NCBI GenBank assembly: GCA_027605045.1
Contig: JAQFWX010000052.1
Location: 62,001 to 126,000 of the forward strand
Direction of reading: 5' to 3'
Length of the DNA stretch: 64,000 bases
From: Phallus indusiatus
Lineage: Eukaryota; Basidiomycota; Agaricomycetes; Phallales; Phallaceae
Shown: piece by piece, positions 23,829-33,713 of the stretch
Layout: each line of letters opens with the position of its first letter
Position numbering within the stretch: position 1 is the first letter of the stretch
Program-made: the position numbers and the translations under genes
Notes under the pieces: model-generated
What the model was told of the DNA's origin: nothing
The model's input: only the letters and a program-made list of their open reading frames with translations
The model's database searches: none

Positions 23829-26025
23829 ATGCGTCTCCTAATGTCAAGCGCTTTTGGCTTCCTTGCATATCATTTTAGTAAGTCTCAAGTTGGTCACCAG
23901 TTTTTCACAATTCTCTAACGCGGATGTTTACATTGTAGCTTTCGTTAAAGCCGGCTTTAACGGAGCGGTTGTTACTCCGTCTGTCAATACGATAATGTTG
24001 TCACCTCCGGCTGTAAGTTTGAAGAGACTTTCTTTTGATTGGGCCTAGTTAAATCATCGAAAGTGTGTTAGCTTCAATCTGAAGACTGACAACTGCAATC
24101 TACCACACTGTGGTTGTAATACTGAGTACGTCGAGGCTCAAGGAAATTGCCTCTTGCACTTTTTTACTACTCCGGTAAACCAAGCTCTCGTGCAAAATCT
24201 GTTAGATGGTACTATTATCTACTCTTTGGATCCATCCCTTGCTGAGAAATTGTTAATGTAGAGGAGGTGGCCCAATGTCAAAGAGAAGGCTTGTCTGTAA
24301 GCTTCTCGCTCAATCTCTCATCCTCTGCCGAAGCTTTGGTGCAAGCAACCAACCGTCGAAATGCAGGTAGGTCCATTACCAGGTCTTCGTGGATCTGCAA
24401 TTAACCTTCACTTACTCCGTCGCTTTCTCATAGACTTGAGACGTAATCAGGTCGTGTTTCTCGCACTCCAGATAGTGGGAGGTCATATCGGTCTCCCGGC
24501 AATCCTGATATTTGCTCTTTACTCTCGTCGGGTTCATCCGGATCCGACTTTCTTGAACTTCTGTCTCACGTGGATATTCTCAAGCATTGTGTTTTCGCTG
24601 TTGTGCGTCTGATATATAAGCATTAATGTGCAGGACTGAGTAATTTTATTTTAAGATTATACCATGGAACAACAGGCAACACAATTATCAACCCATTAGG
24701 GGAAATTGAGCCAAATTTTTGCTTTGCACAAGCGGCGCTAACAGAGGGTGCACAATTGATGACTGCCTGCTCAACGCTGTCATTGAATATTTGGGTAAGT
24801 GAATAAAAGTCCTATGTTGTCATTTCGGCTAAAATCGTTCAGCTTTGGCTTGGATTACAGACTGTAATGCGTGGAGATGAATTTAACTGTCTTAAGGGAA
24901 CCGCTAGGAAATGGACTAATGCAGGAGTGCGCATCTATTTGACATACCGAAGTGGTTAATTGATTTCTATTAGCTTCTTATCGCTCCATATGCGTTCTTT
25001 GCAGCCTTCTTATTAAGCTCTGTAGTTGTAAGTGAGAATTTGTACGAAACTTATCTCGATGCTTGCCTATTTGACTTCAACTTCAGTTGGGACGGCCGAC
25101 TCAAATCGAAAACCTTTCTCCCCAAATAACTCCCAGTTATTTTTACTGTAGTATCACTACTTCAAAACCCTTGTTTGTGCAACTTTGTTCCACGCGCCTG
25201 TATCTTTGCTTATCATGCTACCAGCACTGAAATTGCATATAGCATAACTCTGGTTCTGGCTCTTACTTCCGTTGGCTTTGATGGTAAATCATTTGGTATT
25301 TTCTCTCCTCGGGGCTGACAGCATTCAACATCCAAGCACACATTATAAGTATTCTTTACAGGCATTGGCGGTCATGTTGGCGCGCGAAGACGGAAGGCGC
25401 TGTCTTGATCCGAGTGGTGTTCTTCAGTATCTTCCGAATCATCGTCGTCGCGTAAGCTCCTTGCTTCGAAAACCGCCTTATGATGACTGATTTTTCCGTC
25501 TCTTCAGAGCGGATGGAACAGTTATTGGCATACTTCCTGAGACGAAAAATTTTCCCGTAAAGAATTTCATAACAGGAAAACCACTATTTACGAATGGAGT
25601 TCCCCAGTGGATCGATATGCTGCAAGCCTTCAGTACGTATATGTTATCAGTCTAGGAAAATGAAAATTTTTCATCAAAAGTATAGCACCTCTCATTGCAA
25701 CATTAGCTTTTGGCATAACCAACGTACGTTCTACGTTATCCTACACACACTTTTACCACTCAATTACAGGACATGATAACGACGGTCACGAGGTTTGTTA
25801 CGTTCTGGAAACGCGATGTTTCTACGAATGATCAGAGTCTAGAGGTTATTCTTGTTGACAGATACAGGTATGTATTGTTCGTGTGTTAATATCATGTGCA
25901 TGTTATGGATCAACTTCGGATACAGATACACTAATACCATGCCTGCCGAAGGCAACAGTGTTGCAAGAAATAGTGTTATACCTGGTTCGATTATTTTGTT
26001 CAGCCTTTGTTGCCAATCCTACTGA
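23829..26025 (+). CDS. CFEM-like seven-span putative receptor, copy B
   Basis: The ATG at 23829 opens a signal peptide (MRLLMSSAFGFLAYHF). Exons follow the same plan as copy A. The Cys-rich exon begins after AAG at about 24062: CVSFNLKTDNCNLPHCGC..GNCLLH. It then continues EEVAQCQREGLSVSFSLNL. Seven hydrophobic segments follow: VVFLALQIVGGHIGLPAILI, FCLTWIFSSIVFSLLLY, LMTACSTLSLNIWLWLGL, LLIAPYAFFAAFLLSSVVV, IAYSITLVLALTSVGF, IRVVFFSIFRIIVAV and MLQAF..PLIATLAFGIT. A Cys before span 3 (NFCFAQAAL) and one in the second outer loop (YFYCSI) are placed like the GPCR disulfide. The basic tail ends at 26023-26025. Two of the eight N-terminal cysteines are missing (second, and the last in LLC, now LLH). 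All exon joins checked were in phase, so the gene appears expressed or expressible. Ligand and signalling partner are unknown. Confidence 0.72.
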
Positions 26026-26705
26026 TTGAGGTTGCATAGTTATGACAGATGCCCTCAAGATCTAGAATGTATACATGAAATTTGGACTTTTCACATATTT
26101 ACGTCCTCCTCTCCTTTTTGCGCTAGTAGCTCTCCACCTTCGTTTTATAAAAGATCAACCGGAATTCATCTGCGAGATAGTACTTTTCTAATTATATGTA
26201 ATATACACATGAAAAAATCCTGTACCTTTGGGAGAATTGATGTCATTATTACAGTGAAGTTGTTTGTTTTGTCGATTGGCAATGACACTGATCACCGACC
26301 TACTTAGTAGTAATTTGTAATCCTAAGCGGCCGCTCCTTACTATCGGCTTCTCGCTCTTCTCTGACAATCCAAGCTAATACATGATGCTCTGGTTTGGTA
26401 CAGCATGTTTTGTGGATTATTCTCAAGTACCTACGCATCGCCATTCGCCGCCGTAATTCAACTATCATTATAGCATAGGCGCAGCGCGCTCTCACTACCA
26501 CTGGCTCAGATCGAGATTTACAACCGTGTAGATTGACTTCAACTTGGTCGTTCAAAGGTATGTTTTTTTTTCCCACAGATGTGCTGCTTGAGGATAGTTT
26601 TACATTTTCGATTAGTTTGACGTCTAATTATTTGTGTCGGGACAGAGCTCTGAGAATGACCATCGACTGGGCCTCAAGCTTGAGCCTATTGAGCTCTCGT
26701 CGGAG

Positions 26706-26752
26706 CTCAGTGGGCCTAGGCCCACCGAGTACTAAGTACTAAGTACTGAGTC
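26706..26752. repeat. palindrome followed by TACTAAG tandem repeats
   Basis: GTGGGCCTAGGCCCAC (26710-26725) is a perfect 16-bp palindrome, nearly extendable to 24 bp. It is followed at once by GAGTACTAAGTACTAAGTAC, a run of about three 7-bp units. A related run of TACTGAG units occurs at about 3985-4015. Confidence 0.7.
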
Positions 26753-26832
26753 GTCGCCTCCTTATAATCTCACCCTAACTTTCAAACTATCCTTTAATGA
26801 TGATGGGAAACATGGCGCAGTTTATTCTGATG

Positions 26833-26855
26833 TATCATTCCCTAGGGAAACGGCC
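26833..26855 (+). promoter_or_regulatory. shared receptor-family promoter box (copy C)
   Basis: TATCATTCCCTAGGGAAACG lies about 110 bp before the start codon of copy C. Confidence 0.5.
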
Positions 26856-26956
26856 ACCTTATTCAGTCTGCCCACTCGGATTTTTCTTGCTTTGTTCTAG
26901 TGGGCCAAGACCCGCACTGTTCATTTTGCGTTCCCTCTTGTCGCTGGTCCGACACC

Positions 26957-29166
26957 ATGCATTTCCTACTCTCATCCATTCTTTTATTACTCATCTATCA
27001 CCAAAGTAAGTTTGTCTGAGTTTGTCAGAGTTTCTTCCAGGTTTAGGCGAGAATGTGTAGCTGGTGCTCGAGCCTTTTCAATGGGTCCTCAATACATGAA
27101 TATGACAACGTCATTATCTTCAGCTGTAAGTGAAAAGGGACAAAAAAAACTGCTCACTAAACATATCATTCAACAAGTGCAATGCTACCTGCGAGTATTT
27201 CAACACGATGAATAACAATTGCAATACACCTCACTGTGCTTGCACTACGAAATACGTTCAGGCTCAAGGCGATTGCCTCTTATGCTTTTTTAGTACACCG
27301 GAAGATCATGCTATCGTGCAGTTTCTATTAAATGGTACACGTTTTCTATGTTTCAGTCATTTCCTTCTGAGAAATTGTTTATTGTAGAGGAGGTGACTCA
27401 ATGTCAAAGTGAGGGTTTGTCAGTAAGCTTCTCGCTCAACCTTTCGCGTTCAGCGGAAACCTTCGTGAAGATATTCGACCGTGAAGGTGCAGGTAAGTTT
27501 AATACTAGACCACCGCAAGTCTGTGACTAGCCTTCACTTTTTCATAGACTTGAGACGTAATCAAGTCGTGTTTCTCTCCCTTCAAATAGTGGGGGGTCAT
27601 ATCGGTCTTCCTGTAATCCTGATATATGTTCTCTGCTCTCGCCGAGTTCGTCGGGATCCCACTTTCTTGAACTTTTGCGTTACTTGGATATTATCAAGCA
27701 TCGCATTTTCGCTCTCGTGCGTATGATATACAGTGTCATGGCTTACACGTCAAACCGAGTATTTCTGTTTAAGATTATACCGCGGAACAAAAGGCAATAC
27801 CATCTTTAACCCATTGGGAGAAATCGCCCAAAACAATTGTCTGGCACAGATGGCACTGACAGAAGGAGCGCAATTGATGACTGCTTGCTCAACGTTGTCG
27901 CTGAATATTAGAGTAAGTGAAACAAGGTTTGTCCGACACCGCTAATCAAGCTATTCTTTTTAGCTTTGGCTCGGGTTGCGGGCTGTATTGCACGGAAACG
28001 AGTCTCAGACTCAAAAAATTACGACGAATTGGATTAATGCAGGAGTACGCCTCTATTAACGCCTCCGATTAATTAGCTGAATTCGTTTAGCTTCTCATCG
28101 CTCCCTATTTATTATTTGTAACAGGCGCAATTGCCTCCATATTAGTAAATCTGTGTTAAGCCTATGCTCCCGTAAACTGACTTAAATATCATGCTAGATG
28201 GGACCCGGTCTAATCGACGCCCGTTCTTCTCTTGGGCCATCGGGTGGTGCAATTCCTACTAGTTTTTACTGTACTGTCGCTACTCCACAAGCTTTGTGCG
28301 TGTGTTTTTGTTTCAGGTGCCTCGCTTATTCATTACAAGTACTAGCGTCGCAGTTGCATATGGTATCACTCTCGCCCTCGTTCTTATGTCCATTGGCTTT
28401 AGTGGTAGTCAAATTGTTTTTTTTTATAAAAAAGAGCCCGAATACTGATGATATATCACATTTACAGGAAATGTTATAAGCATTCTTTACCGACACCGGG
28501 GGTTATCTCGGAATATGAAGACCCAAAGCCCTCTTTCGCCTCTTTGCATGGTTCGAGTAGTGTTCTTCACCGCGTACCAAATTGTAGCCGCCATGTAAGT
28601 CAATCTACTTAAGCATGTTCTTCAATTAACTCGTTTTGTTTTTTTCGCAGAGCGGATGGTACCATTATCGGCAGACTCCCTGAAATAGACAACTTTTCTT
28701 CCAATGCCTCCCTCTGGATGACATTTAAAGATGCACCGCTCCTAACGGGATATTTCCCTGTGTGGATTAACATGCTCCAAGCTGCCAGTACGTATATCTA
28801 TCATCGATTTGAAAGGGCAGGAAGACTTAACCGAATGAATAGCCCCTCTTGTCGCTGCGTTAGTTTTTGGAATAAACAAGGTGCGTTTTACAATAATAGT
28901 ATGAATTATGTATCTTTACCATCAAGCTACAGGAATTGCTGACGACGATAATGAATTCTGTTATGTTCTGGAGACGCAGTGTTTCTACGAATAGCCAGGG
29001 GCTGACGATTATCTCCCTTGATAGGGACAGGTATGTAGTCCACATGTGATATGAGTCAGAAGCTGATTGTGAATACAGATATATCAATACTCATATTGAG
29101 GGTGACGGCAGTATGGAAAATGATATAATTGTTGGTGCGACTGTGTCATTTAGCTTGCAGCGTTGA
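26957..29166 (+). CDS. CFEM-like seven-span putative receptor, copy C
   Basis: The ATG at 26957 begins MHFLLSSILLLLIYHQ, a signal peptide. The Cys-rich exon reads CNATCEYFNTMNNNC..CACTTKYVQAQGDCLLCF, with all seven spaced cysteines, plus TQCQSEGLSV in the next exon. Spans include VVFLSLQIVGGHIGLPVILI, FCVTWILSSIAFSL, LMTACSTLSLNIR followed by LWLGLRAVLHG, LLIAPYLLFV, a Cys in the second outer loop (SFYCTVAT), VRVVFFTAYQIVAA and WINMLQAA..PLVAALVFGI. The cytoplasmic end reads MFWRRSVSTNSQGLTI, then the final exon to the stop at 29164-29166. Exons and intron positions match copies A and B, with no frameshift or stop found. It is the best-preserved plus-strand copy and is a multi-pass surface protein of unknown ligand. 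Exact exon edges are by paralog comparison. Confidence 0.72.
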
Positions 29167-29514
29167 CTTTACTGACCGAGATTACGTAGTTATGGTGGAG
29201 ACTTCGAAGGGCAGCCTTCACGGTATACATAACCATGTTTAAACCTCTCCTTTTACATCGCATCGCTTACTGTTACAGATTTCCAATCGTGGTGATCGAG
29301 TGGGCATTGTACCGCCATCATCACGATGGAAATCCCTTAATTTGAGATTGAGGATATGTATTATGCATTGGAGTGTAAGATGGGCTATTGATGGACTATT
29401 TTTTATTTACATAAGGACAGGCGAATTATTGATATATAAATACACATGGCAAAAGGCATGATGATATATGTACTTTGTTATAAATATGTTTCTTTCTTGG
29501 ATCTGTATACGATT
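29167..29514. other. short convergent intergenic region
   Basis: This 348-bp stretch separates the stops of copies C (plus) and D (minus). Nothing else was seen; it must hold both 3' ends. Confidence 0.5.
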
Positions 29515-31612
29515 TTACATATCTTCCTTAGAGCTAGATGGGCCAATGCATTCGGCGGCTTCCGGGTCCGTTTCATCTACATCGGATCCCATGTCCTTTC
29601 TGAGAAACAGCTTCACAAACCTCGTTATCATTTCCTATAAAAAATCGCATAGTGAGGATGTAGAAAATGCAATGCAGTTGCGTTCAGAGAACTTACGCTG
29701 GTTATACCTAAAACTAATGCCCCAACGAGAGGAGCTATATGTCTCCTAGTAAGTATCTGCGTCATTCAGAATATATACACTTACTGGCAGCTTGGAGCAT
29801 ATCAATCCACACAGGGATTGGCAAAACCTCCAATGCGATCCCCCCAAACACGATCTTTGCGCCCCGAATTGAAGATTCCGCTAGCAATATTGAAGGAGAT
29901 CTGCGAATGACAATACCATTCGCTCTGAGTGAGAGTTGTCATTTATTGCAAGATGGTTTGAAAGGAGATTGACCTACATAGCAACCAAAACTCGGTAGGT
30001 ACTGAAAAACACCATGCGAAGTAAGAGAGAAAGCGAGACAGCGCTTTTGGTTTTGGTACGCCGAAACGACCGCCAGTGGTTATAAAGTATGCTCATGATA
30101 TGCACTTGAGAGCGCATATTGTTACGATTCAACGCCGAAGACAGTAGTAAACGACTTACCATCGAAGCCCACAGTTAAAACGACAAAGGCTAAAGTAAGA
30201 CCATATGTAGCTTGAATGCTGGTAATATAGTGATTTAGCAGAATTTATTTGAAACTAGATTGCACGCACAAAGCTTTTGGGGCAACGATAGTACAGTAAA
30301 AATATGTGGGAATCACCCTGCGCAGCGACGGGTCCTCTGCCGTGACTTGGTTGATTCCCGTCTAAGACAGAAAATTCAAAGAAATAAGCTGTGAAGGTTT
30401 TGGTGTAAACTTACGAATACAGAGACCAAAGCAAACACGAAAAAAAATACATAAGGCGTAATAAGAAGCTTAAGAATAACAATGATTGACTATTAAACAC
30501 GCATGCAGTGAAAAATGCTTACTGCTGTATTGGTCCATTCCCCAATGGTTTTTTTCGAACTACACGGATCATCTACATATAATACATTCCGCAATCCAAG
30601 CCAGAGCTGAAAATTAGGCGGTGTACTATTGGCGGCTTTGACTTTATGTACTTACTCGAATAATCAATGACAGCGTTGAACAAGCAGTCATCAACTGTGT
30701 TCCTTCCAAAAGCGCCGCTTGTACGAGGCAGGCTTTAGACTCCACGTCTCCCAGTGGTTCGAAGAAAGTATTGTCTTTTCTTCCACGGTATAGTCTAACC
30801 GAAATATTCAGTGTTTCCTTTGCATATCACATGGAATATCGGACGCACAGGAGCGAGAATATAATACTTGAGATTATCCAAGTAATACAGAAGTTCAAAT
30901 AAGTCGGACCCCGACGGATTTGACGAGAGTAGAGGGAGAATAGTAGAATCGCTGGAAGACCAATATGGCCTCCAACTACTTGGAATGCAAGAAACACGGC
31001 TTGATTAAGTCTCAAGTCTGTAAGAACACGAAGGTCAATCGCAGGCTCAAGGCATCTGGTATTAGTCCTACCTGCACTTTGACGGTTGATTCTCTGTACC
31101 GAGGCTTCTGCTGATGACGAGAGGTTAAGCGAGAAGCTTACTGACAAGCCTTCCTTCTGACATTGGGCTACCTCCGCTACGTTTGCCAATTTTCAACAAG
31201 AGGTGATTGAAGAATAGATAATGCATACCATCTAATAGAAATTGCACAAGAGCTTCGTCCTCTGGAGTGGCGGAGTAACACAAGAGACATTTGCCTTGAG
31301 CCTGAAGGTACTCCGTATTGCACCCACAATTGGGCAGATTGCAACTGTTATTGATTGTGTCGAAATCTGTACAAGCAGCATTGCACTTTGTGAATTGATT
31401 AGGCTGGGTGAAAAACATCAAGTATCTTCAAACTCACAGCTGGAGATAAAGATATTGTTGTATTGTCCGTCGAGGAAAAAACTGTTTCGGAGCTGGCCCG
31501 AGTGAAGGCTACGAATGTTTGTTTTAGAAAAATTTGAACATGGTGATCAGATTAGAAACCTACTTGGACGATAGAATAAAAGTAAAAAGATGCTTGACAC
31601 TAGGAAATGCAT
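29515..31612 (-). CDS. CFEM-like seven-span putative receptor, copy D (inverted)
   Basis: The start at 31612 (minus) gives MHFLVSSIFLLLFYRPS, a signal peptide. The Cys-rich exon (about 31395-31232) reads CNAACTDFDTINNSC..CGCNTEYLQAQGKCLLCY with complete spacing, then EVAQCQKEGLSV. Spans include AVFLAFQVVGGHIGLPAILL, FCITWIISSIIFSLL, LMTACSTLSLIIR and LWLGLRNV, LLITPYVFFFVFALV, YGLTLAFVVLTVGF, LRMVFFSTYRVLVAM and WIDMLQAA..PLVGALVLGI. The outer-loop Cys is in YFYCTIVAP. The tail differs from the other copies: after KLFLRKDMG it is acidic (DVDETDPEAAECIG) and stops at 29515-29517. It is the most diverged copy and lies convergent to copy C, so an inverted duplication is likely. No disabling change was noticed. 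Confidence 0.7.
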
Positions 31613-32803
31613 GGTGTCGAGCCGGCGACAGGAGGAAGTGTAAAGAGAACAGGCTGGACCTTAAACCAGAAAGATAAATTCAACTGGGGTAGACGGCCGT
31701 TTCCTCGACGAATGATGAACCGTGAATAGATTCCGTGTTGGTAATTTATCTTCTCCCGAGGTTGAGATGCTGTCGCTGCATTGTTGTCATGTCGGTTACA
31801 TCGCAACAACAAAGTCAAAAGTTGTCATATCCGATAACAGACTCAAAGTTCACTGCTGGTTTGCGCTGTATGGCTCGGGACAAAGACAAAATATCCTGGC
31901 TTTTCCTTTTCAAACCACACGAACGCACTTTGCTTTCAAAACGGAGTTAGGGCAACGTGCGGGGTATAGGCGGGTGCTTCAAATGAACTCGATTAAGATG
32001 TAACATCTCTTCTTCCGCTACATGGGTTTCTATCGCACGCTGGTTATAATAATAGCTCGTGAGCTACTTTCATTGATGACTCTTTATCTCCTTACCAAGA
32101 AGAGGCCCAGAAAGAAGAGAAAATCATCTAAAACAGACGCTCAATTTGCATCGGTTTATACAAGGTGGTGGCGGCTTTCGGGGGTAATTGCGTTGCTACA
32201 CTGATACATTCACGCTCCCACCGAGCTCAGTTCGGGATTCGTTACGGTCTGACGTCAACGAAATAATAAAATCATCTAATCGTAATTTAAAATCTCAACT
32301 AGATCTTGTGAATGAAAATGCATAGATAACGTACCGTTCGAAAGACGTTTTACGTTGGTCAAGTAAATGCGAGCACCATCTTTTCGTGAATGCTCTTGTG
32401 AGCTCAGTAGTTCAAGATAAGGCAGGGAGAGGTGGGAGAGATTTTGATCATCAGATGCAATGTTGTATCACGCGACATGCAGATAAATTAAACGTTCTAT
32501 TCGCCGGTTGAGACATCTATGGAAAGAAAGCAACGGTAACTAATGAGTTTCGTTCGAGTTAGCCTGTGATTATCACGACAAGATTGACCATCTCTGACCG
32601 AACCTTGTCTTATCAACTAGTGACGACAAACGATGAGCTTCCAACGCGACCATATGTGTTTTAATTGCAGAACCACCGTGAATGAACCGTCTTGACGAGT
32701 CGACAAAGACAGGAGTTAAAGATCAGCCTGAAGCTCAAGCTCACATAGGCGCCTATAGTAATGTATTATCGTCTTTCGGATTCAGGTCATTCCAAGGGGG
32801 ATA
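31613..32803. other. intergenic, 1.2 kb
   Basis: Contains the promoter of receptor copy D at its left end. No gene was seen in the remainder, where short plus-strand frames of 60-90 codons lack any family likeness. Confidence 0.45.
31694..31717 (-). promoter_or_regulatory. shared receptor-family promoter box (copy D)
   Basis: On the minus strand, CATCATTCGTCGAGGAAACG lies about 100 bp before the start codon of copy D. The core TCATTC-N4-GAGGAAACGGC aligns with the other copies. Confidence 0.5.
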
Positions 32804-33472
32804 ATGTCAGACAGCGAGCAAATATCAAGACCCTCAGAACAACCCGAATCTATTGATCATGATGCCGAACAATCTCGACAGACGAGCACGGGCACGCGGG
32901 TTCGTGCTCATCGTCTCGCGGCGGCCACCCAGAGCCAACGACGTCATGTCCCAACACCATACTTCGCTTCTGAATCGCTAATTCTGGCATTCTTGTTCAC
33001 CATAATCGTGTTATTTGTTCCGAGTCTATTTTATCACATTTCCAAGCGTATATTGGATGAAAAACAGACATCAAATGCTACAAGTTCGTCCGGTGCAGTG
33101 GATCTTCCGGGAGACGAAGAAGTTTCAGAGTCCAATGGTGGCAACGACGCTCTGCAGGCATTCATTGTGTTCGTTCTTTCATACATCCCCCGTGTGTCTG
33201 TTGTCGTGACATATATCTACCGGCTCGTACGCACAATTACGTATCCTATTGCACTTCTCATCTCTCTCTTTATCTCTGTCTTTCAACCTGTTTTTGTCTT
33301 CCTCGGTATATTACTTCAAGGCTTCGTTGTAGTACCGTTCAAGGCTTTGGTTGCAATCATCGACTTCCTATACCCGGTATACGTTTTTGTTGGAGTTGCC
33401 TGCTTAGCAGGTGGCTTGGTCGGCCTCGGTGCGGCGACGATCATTCACTTTTTAAGGCTCCTGATCACGTAA
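32804..33472 (+). CDS. small multi-pass membrane protein, unknown
   Basis: This is a single exon of 222 residues from ATG 32804 to TAA 33470-33472. The first 55 residues are polar and rich in Ser, Gln and Arg (a cytosolic tail with no signal peptide). Hydrophobic segments follow: LILAFLFTIIVLFVPSLFY, then a polar Ser/Asp/Glu loop. After that come AFIVFVLSYIPRVSVVVTYIY, a long stretch of three to four more spans (PIALLISLFISVFQPVFVFL, LLQGFVVVPF, FVGVACLAGGLVGLGAATII) and a short basic end. I do not recognise the family. The lack of introns is unusual for this window. It sits between the receptor array and the arrestin-like gene, on the plus strand. Confidence 0.7.
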   Translation: MSDSEQISRPSEQPESIDHDAEQSRQTSTGTRVRAHRLAAATQSQRRHVPTPYFASESLILAFLFTIIVLFVPSLFYHISKRILDEKQTSNATSSSGAVDLPGDEEVSESNGGNDALQAFIVFVLSYIPRVSVVVTYIYRLVRTITYPIALLISLFISVFQPVFVFLGILLQGFVVVPFKALVAIIDFLYPVYVFVGVACLAGGLVGLGAATIIHFLRLLIT

Positions 33473-33713
33473 AAGAAAACAATTCTTGTGCTATTTTTTG
33501 TTTCGCTCCTTGAAGGTAACCTCTTATTTTTGCGTGTTTGCCTCGAGAAATTAAATTTTCCTATAGGTAGTCCAACATTACGAGATGACATTACGAATCT
33601 TCACTAAGATATGGCTCTATAATATACAGCTCTTTCCTCGTTTGCAAAACAGTGTCATGGAAATATACCATCGCCTCAATAAAGTACTATCAAAACAAAA
33701 AGTTTTTTTTAGC

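Larger units (their letters stand above)
26026..26956. other. intergenic between receptor copies B and C
   Basis: A minus-strand frame at 26304-26576 (90 codons, Arg-rich) has no recognisable family and is not called. A palindrome followed by short tandem repeats lies at 26706-26752. The promoter box of copy C is at 26833-26855. Confidence 0.45.

Noticed and set aside
26304..26576. 90-codon Arg-rich minus-strand frame between receptor copies
   Set aside because: Composition is mildly protein-like, but no motif, paralog or splice partner supports it.
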